Below are positions 1 through 6,216 of a DNA stretch of 7,764 nucleotides, piece by piece; position 1 is the first letter of the stretch; every line of letters begins with the position of its first letter. This stretch comes from Leptospirales bacterium (lineage in GTDB: Bacteria > Spirochaetota > Leptospiria > Leptospirales > Leptonemataceae): the NCBI GenBank assembly GCA_014238825.1, contig JABAAI010000039.1, forward strand, positions 238 through 8,001, written 5' to 3'. The position numbers and the translations under genes are program-made. The notes beneath the pieces are model-generated. The model ran no database searches, had not been told where the DNA came from, and saw only the letters and a program-made list of their open reading frames with translations.

Positions 1-2
1 GG

Positions 3-659
3 GTCAAATTTTCAGATTGGATACCCTTTCAAAAGTATAAATTTATGCCTCGTCATTTAGAAGATTTTTATGAGCTATATGGATTGCCTCATGGATATCA
101 AGTTCAAAACCTGAAGGAGAATATCTATTTATTAAATCAAGGCTTGGCTAGGAAATTTCGTCATCCAAGCAAGTCACTCTGTAAAATAAAAACACAAGAG
201 GAATTTCATAAATACCGCCTCCTTATGTTTATGCAAATTCATTATCTAATCATGCGAAGCTTTATGCGGATTGGCTCGCTCTATGATAAAAGATTGCTTT
301 ATCAGCATGACCTTGATTTTGCTGATGATTTGGAGCTTTCTTTTCAAATTGCCAAAAGTTATTACAAGCAGGCATTTGTCTTTGAAAAGCAGAGCAGAAT
401 ATATGCTAGGCAGGCTAATCAGTATCGTTTTATATTAGACTTGCCTAGTATAGAGAGTAGACTTTTTGAAATGAAAACGGGCAAGTTAAATTTTAACCGG
501 ATCATTAGGCGACACATTTCTAAACTAGAAAAAAAACAAGCTATCATTGAGAAATTTTTGGCAAAAGAAGGTCGCCCGCGTCCCGTAAAAAAAGCAATGC
601 TAAAAGATTTGAAAGTAGCCCCTATAGCTCCATTATCTCCATTAAAATTTGAAAATTAG
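3..659 (+). CDS. Hypothetical helical basic protein, 5' end outside window
   Basis: I do not recognise this protein. The first in-window ATG is at 45 (204 residues), but the same frame is open with no stop back to the window edge (VKFSDWIPFQKYKF precedes that Met) and no ribosome binding site precedes the ATG. The real start therefore probably lies to the left, and at least 218 residues are coded here. The middle (about Met-numbered residues 50-130) is rich in Tyr, Phe, Leu, Arg and Lys and looks alpha-helical, including FAKSYYKQAF-like helical stretches and YARQANQYRF. A second helical, strongly basic part (about 145-170) with RRHISKLEKK follows, and then a Pro-rich basic tail (GRPRPVKK, APIAPLSPL). 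There is no signal peptide, Cys pair or catalytic motif visible in the part seen. It converges on the 3D-domain gene with only 22 bp between the stops. That this is a real gene is likely from length and composition; its function is unknown. Confidence 0.7.
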   Translation, partial: VKFSDWIPFQKYKFMPRHLEDFYELYGLPHGYQVQNLKENIYLLNQGLARKFRHPSKSLCKIKTQEEFHKYRLLMFMQIHYLIMRSFMRIGSLYDKRLLYQHDLDFADDLELSFQIAKSYYKQAFVFEKQSRIYARQANQYRFILDLPSIESRLFEMKTGKLNFNRIIRRHISKLEKKQAIIEKFLAKEGRPRPVKKAMLKDLKVAPIAPLSPLKFEN

Positions 660-681
660 AACAATTAAACATTTTTCTCAA

Positions 682-1917
682 CTAGAACTTACGACATTTT
701 ACGATATCTCCTTTTGAATTTTTCATAGCAAAGATTCTCATAGCTTTAGCCCTAGCAACTACATGATAGTCGTGAGTGCAGTCACCCGGCTTGGGATTCC
801 ATGGTGTACGCGGTAGCTTAGCTGTGGGACACCAGATTCTGTCTCCATCTAGCTTAGGACCCTTCCAAAGGCGCCAATCTGAGGGGACTATATTTTGAAT
901 TCCTCCCTCGATAAGAGAATTTGTTTGTCGCTGATACGGTAAATATGGATTCCCTCCACCATGAATCCCAACAAAGATATCGATTCTATCGCTGCGAATA
1001 TAATAGGGTGAGCCTGTATCGTTGGCACAGAAATATCCGTCATGCTTTTCTCCTTCCCTCATCTTAATTCCAACTACCTTTGGAATATACAAGAGAGTTC
1101 CTATAACAGATGATTTAGAGCAAGTCCTGCGACCTAAAAGTTTACACAAAGCAGGGAAGTGCAATGCTATCGTTCTATAAGGAGCAACTTTGTAAGATTC
1201 TCCAGCTCCCCAAGCCCAGATGTTATTAGGATAGTTTTCAAAACGCAACGGTTTTTTGGTAGAGACAATGTGGAGATGCTGTCCAGTTTTTGTAATACCA
1301 CTTCCTTGCCAGCGAACTTGATCTAAAAATTCTGGGGAGGCATAACCTAATATCTTTTTTCCACGACCTCGAATAGCAATATTTTTTCCAGATTTACTGG
1401 GATAGAAATCCTCTAGAGCGAGATGATAGTAAGTCGCCCAAAAGAGACCTAGGTTAATTTTCTTTTTGCTTTTGAGATATTTACTAGCTACTAGTTTTTT
1501 AAGTGGAATTAATTTATGACTTTTTCTTTTGAGAGAATTAATGTTTAGCTTGGGATTTACTTTTGCATATTCCATGGCGATTAATTTTTTGTTAGGATAC
1601 CAACATAGTTTATTATTAGGCTTCTTATTAAAGCGGACACTGATTTGCCTTAGACCGTTTATTGTTTTATTTTTAGCTATAACTGACTCTGCGTGAAAAA
1701 GATTTCTAAGTTTAGTATTCTTTTTGGGTATTTTTTTGGTTTTCTCTTTGATTTTATTTGATGATAGATAGCAAGGGCAACCTTCTATTTTTGCTAAGCA
1801 GGAAACTTTATAAATATTTGGAAACTTAGACTGGGCCTCTAAAGAAAATGGGTCTCTATCTAATCCCAAGGCTAAGCAAAAAATCATTAGAGTGATGATA
1901 AGTGATTTTTTTTTCAT
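682..1917 (-). CDS. Exported 3D-domain (MltA-tail-like) protein, Cys/Lys-rich
   Basis: This is a 411-residue protein with an N-terminal signal sequence (MKKKS, then a hydrophobic core to about residue 19) and no lipobox, so it is probably periplasmic or outer-face. Residues 30-155 are very Lys-rich and unrecognised. From about 156 it resembles the region preceding and forming the 3D (double-psi barrel) domain found in lytic transglycosylase A tails: FWATYY (159-164), QGSGI (204-208), APYRTIAL (245-252), HDGYF (292-296), NDTG (299-302) and RIDIFVG (311-317). In the family, three aspartates are conserved. The second (Asp300) and third (Asp313) are present, but the first, normally in a VDP-type motif, is His253 in ALHFP, and the GGAIKG segment is replaced by a longer, dissimilar one. 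Ten Cys remain after the signal peptide, allowing disulfides. The ATG is followed by nine A bases and has no visible Shine-Dalgarno. Domain assignment is fairly secure; enzymatic activity is not. Confidence 0.8.
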   Translation of the reverse strand: MKKKSLIITLMIFCLALGLDRDPFSLEAQSKFPNIYKVSCLAKIEGCPCYLSSNKIKEKTKKIPKKNTKLRNLFHAESVIAKNKTINGLRQISVRFNKKPNNKLCWYPNKKLIAMEYAKVNPKLNINSLKRKSHKLIPLKKLVASKYLKSKKKINLGLFWATYYHLALEDFYPSKSGKNIAIRGRGKKILGYASPEFLDQVRWQGSGITKTGQHLHIVSTKKPLRFENYPNNIWAWGAGESYKVAPYRTIALHFPALCKLLGRRTCSKSSVIGTLLYIPKVVGIKMREGEKHDGYFCANDTGSPYYIRSDRIDIFVGIHGGGNPYLPYQRQTNSLIEGGIQNIVPSDWRLWKGPKLDGDRIWCPTAKLPRTPWNPKPGDCTHDYHVVARAKAMRIFAMKNSKGDIVKCRKF

Positions 1918-2004
1918 TGTATTTGCTTTTGCATTTTATCGTATTTGAGTATTAAAATTTATAGGCCTTGCTTGCTTTAGAGCTGAAGCTTAGTCTTGAG
2001 GTGT

Positions 2005-3537
2005 TTATTTAGACTTAAGTTCTGGGCGAAGTATAGGAAAAAGAATAGTCTCGCGTATGGATTGAGAATTTGTTAGTAACATTATAAGGCGGTCTATTCC
2101 TAGACCAAGACCACCAGTAGGGGGCATACCATATTCTAAGGCTCGTATATAATCTTCATCAATAGCCGAGCCTGCTTCATTTGCTTTGCTTCGTTCTTCA
2201 ATTTGCGCCAGAAAACGTTCTTTTTGCTCTAAGGGATCATTTAACTCACTAAAGGCGTTACCAATTTCTCTCCCTGCAACATAGGGCTCAAAGCGTTCGG
2301 CAATATTGGGATCCTTCGGTGATGTCTTCGCTAGAGGTGAAATTTCTTTAGGATAGTTTTGAATAAAAATAGGTTGAATTAATTCTGCTTCCACGCAAGT
2401 ATCAAAAATCAGTTCTGCTACTTGCCAAATAGTCTCACATTTTTCAAGCAAAGTATGATTTACTTTTGTTTTTTGAGTGGCTTCTTTTGCTTCTTTGAGA
2501 CTCCACTTTGGATTGAAGTTAATCTTGGCATAAGTGGCAATAGAATCTAGGTAGTCAAGGCGTTTCCAAGGTCTTTTAAAATCTAAGCAATGTTCTCCAT
2601 AGTCAAGTTTAAGGTTTTCGCAAGAATTTGTTACGATTTGGCTTACGATGTGGCAGACAAGTTCTTCACAGAGTTCAAACATGCTTTCTAAATTTCCGTA
2701 TGATTCATAAATTTCTAGCATTGTAAATTCTGGGTTGTGTTTAGGGCTAAGACCTTCATTTCGGAAATTGCGTCCTATTTCGAATACCTTTTCAAAGCCA
2801 CCTACAATAAGTCTTTTTAAATATAATTCAGGAGCAACTCTCAAATAAAGTTTCATATCTAATGTATTATGATGGGTAACAAAAGGACGAGCAGCAGCTC
2901 CACCCGGTAGGCTTTGCATCATAGGAGTCTCAACCTCTATATAATTTTTCTTACTAAGGAATTCACGGATTTTAGCGATGGCTTGAGAGCGGATTAAAAA
3001 GTTTTTGCGTGTAGCGGGATTGACAATCAAATCTAGATAACGCTGGCGATAGCGTTGTTCTTTATCAGCAAAAGCATCAAAAATTTTACCCTGTGCTTCT
3101 TTAGCCGCAGGCAATGGGCGTAGACATTTAGCTAGGAGGAAGTATTCTGTAATATCTAGGGTGATTTGTTTCGTGCGGGTTAAAAATAGGCTTCCCTTTA
3201 CTCCAATGATATCGCCCAAGTCGATATTTTTAAAATCATCTAGCTTTTCTCCTATTTTATTTTTACTAAGATAGAGCTGTATTTTTCCACTAGGATCCTC
3301 TAAATCACAAAACACTGCTTTCCCCATTAAACGACATGATCGAATGCGTCCTGCTAGGCTATATTCCTTTGTTGAGGAAAAACTTTCTGGATCTAGGGCT
3401 AAGAGACTGGCGACTTTGTCTTTGGGTGAGAAATGGAGGTCGTATGGATTGTTATTTGCTTTACGGAGTGTGGCTAGCTTTTCTAGACGTGTCTCGTATA
3501 TTTCAGAAGAACTTTGTGTTTTATCGCCGCTTTCCAC
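2005..3537 (-). CDS. lysS: Lysyl-tRNA synthetase, class II
   Basis: Cytoplasmic enzyme that charges tRNA-Lys with lysine using ATP. At 510 residues it has the normal length (E. coli about 505). An N-terminal OB-fold anticodon-binding domain is seen at about 58-135 (LAGRIRSCRLMGKAVFCDLE). The class II catalytic core follows: motif 1 region with EVETPMMQ (201-208) and PGGAAARPFVTHHN (211-224), motif 2 FEIGRNFRNEG (252-262) followed by HNPEFTMLE, the lysine-site segment EISPLAK (398-404), REIGNAFSELND (423-434) and motif 3 GLGLGIDR (476-483). All key residues appear intact. The start is GTG: a stop lies three codons upstream and no ATG occurs until residue 71, so GTG is nearly forced, although no Shine-Dalgarno is visible. 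A segment at about 142-157 (LPAAKEAQGKIFDAF) is longer than in E. coli and from memory resembles enzymes of Bacteroidota or PVC-type bacteria. It lies 133 bp downstream of the CopB gene on the same strand. Confidence 0.98.
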   Translation of the reverse strand: MESGDKTQSSSEIYETRLEKLATLRKANNNPYDLHFSPKDKVASLLALDPESFSSTKEYSLAGRIRSCRLMGKAVFCDLEDPSGKIQLYLSKNKIGEKLDDFKNIDLGDIIGVKGSLFLTRTKQITLDITEYFLLAKCLRPLPAAKEAQGKIFDAFADKEQRYRQRYLDLIVNPATRKNFLIRSQAIAKIREFLSKKNYIEVETPMMQSLPGGAAARPFVTHHNTLDMKLYLRVAPELYLKRLIVGGFEKVFEIGRNFRNEGLSPKHNPEFTMLEIYESYGNLESMFELCEELVCHIVSQIVTNSCENLKLDYGEHCLDFKRPWKRLDYLDSIATYAKINFNPKWSLKEAKEATQKTKVNHTLLEKCETIWQVAELIFDTCVEAELIQPIFIQNYPKEISPLAKTSPKDPNIAERFEPYVAGREIGNAFSELNDPLEQKERFLAQIEERSKANEAGSAIDEDYIRALEYGMPPTGGLGLGIDRLIMLLTNSQSIRETILFPILRPELKSK

Positions 3538-3670
3538 TGTGATTTTCTACTGCCGTAACTAGAGACAAGAGCTCTTAGGATGGTAGCATGTCAAGAAAAA
3601 TCGAGTAAGATATTTTGCAAACTAAAGCTTATATTTTAGCAGTGTGTTTATTCTAAGTAGATTTGACTTA

Positions 3671-4399
3671 CTAGAACAAAAAGTGGGCACCGATGCTGAT
3701 GCGGTAATGATAATCTTTCTCGTCGTTATCCGAATGGTCGTGATCATGTTCTTTTTCGTAGCTAAGCTCTAGATAAGGTGTAAATTCGTGTATAAGTTCA
3801 TAGATTAGCATAAAACTAATTTCAGTGCTTGCTAAACCAGCATCTATGTCTTGTTCAGGAATATCTTGAAGAAACATATCAAACTCTATATGGGATTCAA
3901 TCATCAGCATTTGAGTAAGCGAGAATTCTATTGTTGCTTCAATGCGTGAGCTTACTTGCTCTTTATGAGTGGCAAAAAGATAGGCTTCTATTTCTATAGA
4001 ATAAGGACCTACGGTCTTCAAGCCAAGTACAGCATAGTTTTGAGCTTCCGGAGGGACTGAATCGTGACGCATACCAATTTGGATGTCCCAGTCATCAGCT
4101 ATATTATGACCATAGCCTAGCCTTGATTCAGTTTTCTGAAGTTCTCCATTGAGATTTTTCCCTTTGGTTTTTAACAATAGCTTATGGTAATCACCACCCA
4201 CCCAACCACTCAATTCCCAATTACTTAGTACTCCGTCAGGGCTATGTCCAACACCAGTTTCCAAAGCAAAACTATGGAAACTATTTTTGTCCTCAGGGCG
4301 AAGGACCGTACTTCCCGGTATCATAAATAATATAACTAGCGTTAGAGCTAGTAAAGAAAGGCTAAAAAATTTTTTTACAATATCTTTAAAATCAGACAT
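3671..4399 (-). CDS. copB: CopB/PcoB-like outer-membrane copper-resistance protein
   Basis: This is a 242-residue protein when started at the ATG at 4399. A TTG at 4435 would add 12 residues, but neither start has a Shine-Dalgarno and the ATG places a normal signal peptide at the N-terminus (SDFKDIVKK, then a hydrophobic stretch to about residue 26). The body matches the CopB family (copper resistance protein B, Pfam PF05275) in order: WELSGWVGGDYHKLLLKTKG (about 61-80), ESRLGYGHNIADDWDIQIGM (about 91-110), YAVLGLKTVGPYSIEIEAYL (122-141), LTQMLMIE, then QDIPEQDIDAGL (178-189) and HEFTPYLELSYE (204-215). The terminal Phe after alternating hydrophobic residues fits an outer-membrane beta-barrel. 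A His/Asp cluster (EHDHDHSDND, about 217-226) lies in the last loop and could bind metal. The Met-rich N-terminal segment common in CopB proteins is absent, and no CopA multicopper oxidase lies next to it. Family call is strong; exact role in copper handling is inferred. Confidence 0.87.
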   Translation of the reverse strand: MSDFKDIVKKFFSLSLLALTLVILFMIPGSTVLRPEDKNSFHSFALETGVGHSPDGVLSNWELSGWVGGDYHKLLLKTKGKNLNGELQKTESRLGYGHNIADDWDIQIGMRHDSVPPEAQNYAVLGLKTVGPYSIEIEAYLFATHKEQVSSRIEATIEFSLTQMLMIESHIEFDMFLQDIPEQDIDAGLASTEISFMLIYELIHEFTPYLELSYEKEHDHDHSDNDEKDYHYRISIGAHFLF

Positions 4400-4479
4400 A
4401 TGAGCATATTTTTTTTTCTTTATAATAAGTGGCAAGTAAATAATTATTTCATTGAAGTTTTCATAATTAGTTTTTTCAG

Positions 4480-5049
4480 TTATTTTCGCTTTATGTCAAA
4501 GAAATCAATCTTATCACTTAAAATTTTACGTTCCACTATTTCCCATTCATTTCCTTTCATAAGCGTAAAGGCATTGAAATGTACATCACCGTCGTAAATA
4601 TCTTTTATTAGGCTAAGCCATATCTCATCTAGTAGCTCAAAGTAGTCGCTATAGAGAGTACTACCACCAATAATAAAAATGCGTTTTTCCGTTTTCTCCC
4701 TTGATATTTTGTTTGCTGCGATAGTGATAGCTTCTTGTATATTACTTGCTCTTGAAACGCCTTGAGCTAAGGATAATTCTTTATTGCGTGAGAGTACTAT
4801 GCTTTGGCGACCAGTGAGAGGTCGCCCGCCAAATCCTTCCCAAGTACGCCGTCCCATAACTAGACATCCTCCCATCGTTAATGACATAAACTGCTTTAAA
4901 TCTGCGGGCTCGTGCCAAGGAAGTCTTCCGTCTTTGCCAATAACTCCGTTTAAAGATTGGGCAATGACTGCACAGAAAATTAAGGAGCCTTGCTTTTTTA
5001 GGCTAGCTAGCTCTTCTTTTTCAACTTTAAGTATTTCTTGATAACTCAT
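4480..5049 (-). CDS. folA: Dihydrofolate reductase
   Basis: Reduces dihydrofolate to tetrahydrofolate with NADPH in the cytoplasm, regenerating the folate consumed by ThyA. Family motifs are seen in order: IFCAVIAQSLNGVIGKDGRL (24-43), PWHEPADLKQF (44-54) with the expected catalytic acid at Asp50 (equivalent to E. coli Asp27), the NADPH-binding MGRRTW (65-70), RPLTGRQSIVLSR (76-88) and IIGGSTLY (126-133) with the conserved Gly-Gly pair. The C-terminal strand FFDIKRK aligns with the usual FEILERR-like end. It is 189 residues, longer than the usual 160 or so, because about 22 polar, charged residues (MSYQEILKVEKEELASLKKQ) precede the core. The chosen ATG overlaps the thyA stop by one base (TAATG), which suggests translational coupling and explains the lack of a clear ribosome binding site. 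No better internal start was found close to the core. Confidence 0.97.
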   Translation of the reverse strand: MSYQEILKVEKEELASLKKQGSLIFCAVIAQSLNGVIGKDGRLPWHEPADLKQFMSLTMGGCLVMGRRTWEGFGGRPLTGRQSIVLSRNKELSLAQGVSRASNIQEAITIAANKISREKTEKRIFIIGGSTLYSDYFELLDEIWLSLIKDIYDGDVHFNAFTLMKGNEWEIVERKILSDKIDFFDIKRK

Positions 5050-5867
5050 TAGACAGCAATCGGAGCCGTAATCGGTGGATATGACTGGTAATTTTCTATT
5101 TTTATGTTACTCAGCTCCATTTTTTCGATGTCACTTAAAGATTGAGGCATTTTTTCCATATGCAGAGTTGGGAAGGCAAATGGAGTACGTGAGAGTTGTT
5201 CCTTAGCTTGTTTTAGATGATTTTTATAGAGGTGGACATCACCTCCAATAAAATAAAGTTTTTTGGGTTTTAAGTCACAGATACTAGCCAATAAATATGT
5301 CAAAAGAGAATATGAAGCAATGTTAAAGGGAAGTCCTAGAAAAGCATCGACACTACGCTGATAAAACTGACAGGAGAGCCCTCCCTTATTACAAACATAG
5401 AATTGGGCTAGTAGATGGCATGGAGGTAGAGCCATTTCAGCTAAGGCAGCTACATTCCAAGTATTTATGATATGCCGGCGACTATTTGGATCATTTTTTA
5501 GACCCGTAATTAGATTGCTTATTTGATCTATTTTATCTTTTTTTAGGCTGTCCCAATTTCGCCATTGAGAGCCGTATATAGGGCCAAGTTCTCCATTTTC
5601 ATCGGCCCATTCATCCCAAATTCGTACTCCCATATCATTGAGATATTTTATATTTGTATCACCTCTTATAAACCAGATTAGCTCATAAAAAATAGACTTA
5701 AAGTGGAGTTTTTTCGTTGTAAATAAAGGGAAATTATTTTTCAAATCAAAGCACATATTAACACCAAAGAGGCTAGCTGTTCCGACACCAGTGCGATCAT
5801 TTTTTTCTTCACCGTTATTGATTATCTTTTTTAGTAGTTCTAGATACTGTAATTCTTCTGATATCAC
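5049..5867 (-). CDS. thyA: Thymidylate synthase (ThyA type)
   Basis: Makes dTMP from dUMP with 5,10-methylenetetrahydrofolate as carbon and hydride donor, releasing dihydrofolate for FolA. At 272 residues it is close to the usual 264. Diagnostic segments are complete: KNDRTGVGT (22-30) with phosphate-binding Arg25, FPLFTTKKLHFKSI (46-59), ELIWFIRGDTNI (62-73), IWDEWADENGELGPIYGSQW (83-102), DPNSRRH (126-132) with Arg130 and Arg131, ALPPCHLLAQFYV (146-158) with the catalytic Cys150, YQRSVDAFLGLPFNIASYSL (169-188) and GGDVHLY (208-214). The C-terminus APIAV matches the family end that closes over the active site. It starts at GTG with no Shine-Dalgarno seen; the preceding 80 bp contain minus-strand promoter-like elements. 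It is the first gene of the minus-strand run and overlaps folA by one base. Confidence 0.98.
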   Translation of the reverse strand: MISEELQYLELLKKIINNGEEKNDRTGVGTASLFGVNMCFDLKNNFPLFTTKKLHFKSIFYELIWFIRGDTNIKYLNDMGVRIWDEWADENGELGPIYGSQWRNWDSLKKDKIDQISNLITGLKNDPNSRRHIINTWNVAALAEMALPPCHLLAQFYVCNKGGLSCQFYQRSVDAFLGLPFNIASYSLLTYLLASICDLKPKKLYFIGGDVHLYKNHLKQAKEQLSRTPFAFPTLHMEKMPQSLSDIEKMELSNIKIENYQSYPPITAPIAV

Positions 5868-5885
5868 AAGTATAGGGGCTCGGAT

Positions 5886-5894
5886 TGCTATAAT
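5886..5894 (+). promoter_or_regulatory. Extended -10 element (TGCTATAAT)
   Basis: The plus strand has a perfect extended -10 sequence TGnTATAAT here, without a good -35. Transcription would begin near 5901, so the inverted repeat at 5900-5918 would form the very 5' end of the RNA leading into the small gene at 5951 and possibly murB. Confidence 0.4.
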
Positions 5895-5922
5895 ATAGAC
5901 AAGATTTTTTTTATCTTGACAA
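5892..5922 (-). promoter_or_regulatory. Candidate promoter for thyA
   Basis: On the minus strand TTGTCA (5922-5917) is followed, after a rather long 19-bp spacer, by TATATT (5897-5892). Start of transcription would be near 5885, giving a short leader before the thyA GTG at 5867. The spacing is not ideal, so this is a moderate sigma70-like prediction. Confidence 0.4.
5900..5918. repeat. Inverted repeat CAAGAT-T7-ATCTTG
   Basis: Six-base arms CAAGAT (5900-5905) and ATCTTG (5913-5918) are separated by seven T. It sits between the divergent thyA and small-gene starts and overlaps the candidate -35 of both strands, so it could be an operator. It could also be a 5'-end hairpin of the plus-strand RNA. 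The arms are short and chance occurrence in AT-rich DNA is possible. Confidence 0.4.
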
Positions 5923-5943
5923 AAAAAAAATATTATATATATT
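5916..5943 (+). promoter_or_regulatory. Candidate sigma70-like promoter TTGACA/TATATT
   Basis: A perfect -35 TTGACA (5916-5921) is followed after 16 bp by TATATT (5938-5943). The spacer contains a run of ten A. The predicted start near 5950 falls on or just before the GTG at 5951, which would make the small-gene mRNA leaderless or nearly so. Confidence 0.5.
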
Positions 5944-5950
5944 GTCTTTC

Positions 5951-6106
5951 GTGAATGGAAAAACAGCTAAGTTGATAAACCGTTATTCAAAGTTCAAAGG
6001 TGAGAACTACAAAAGGCTTAAGACTGCATGGCAGGTACTAAATTCTTTACAAAGATTTAAACTTCGCTCGGAGATGTTACAGGCTCTTAGTAAAGAAAAA
6101 AAATAA
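5951..6106 (+). CDS. Small basic hypothetical protein, 51 residues
   Basis: This is a short reading frame from GTG at 5951 to TAA at 6104-6106. The product starts MNGKTAKLINRYSKFKGENY and continues through KRLKTAWQVLNSL to a Lys-rich end (SKEKK). It is strongly basic and predicted helical, with amphipathic Leu/Arg/Lys spacing after residue 20 and no signal peptide. The composition looks coding rather than random, and the NGKxAKxxxR opening is reminiscent of small basic conserved bacterial proteins, though I cannot name a family. There is no Shine-Dalgarno; a TTG at 5942 is an alternative start. It lies immediately behind a good plus-strand promoter candidate, diverges from thyA, and precedes murB by 110 bp on the same strand, so the two may be cotranscribed. 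A nucleic-acid-binding role is only a guess from the charge. Confidence 0.6.
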   Translation: MNGKTAKLINRYSKFKGENYKRLKTAWQVLNSLQRFKLRSEMLQALSKEKK

Positions 6107-6148
6107 GAGATATTTCTTCTTCGATAGATATTATTGTTTTGTGCTAGA

Positions 6149-6165
6149 ACTAAGCTGGTCTTAGT
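6149..6165 (+). other. Short hairpin ACTAAG-CTGGT-CTTAGT in murB leader
   Basis: A perfect 6-bp stem with a 5-nt loop lies between the small gene and murB. No T tract follows, so it is not a standard intrinsic terminator. It could shape the murB leader or be chance; I find no other structure and no second gene in 6107-6203. Confidence 0.25.
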
Positions 6166-6203
6166 GTATGGAGTTATCTTAAGCAGATTTTTGTTCATCT
6201 CAT

Positions 6204-6209
6204 AGAGGG
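6204..6209 (+). promoter_or_regulatory. Ribosome binding site of murB (AGAGGG)
   Basis: AGAGGG lies 7 bases before the ATG at 6217 and supports that start. It is one of only two clear Shine-Dalgarno-like sites in this window. Confidence 0.65.
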
Positions 6210-6216
6210 CTTACGA

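Noticed and set aside
3589..3594. TTGACA on the minus strand upstream of lysS as a promoter -35
   Set aside because: No acceptable -10 sequence is found 16-18 bp downstream; only a 10-bp palindrome AAGAGCTCTT (3567-3576) lies there, which may be chance.
3601..3670. Weak AT hairpin (CTAAA/TTTAG) after copB as a terminator
   Set aside because: The stem is only 5 bp, has no GC core and no T tract, so it does not support termination.
4784..5041. Plus-strand frame opposite folA
   Set aside because: Antisense shadow of a well-supported dihydrofolate reductase gene.
6007..6198. 63-codon minus-strand frame upstream of murB
   Set aside because: It overlaps the more protein-like plus-strand small gene at 5951-6106, has no ribosome binding site, and its product has low-complexity, non-protein-like composition.
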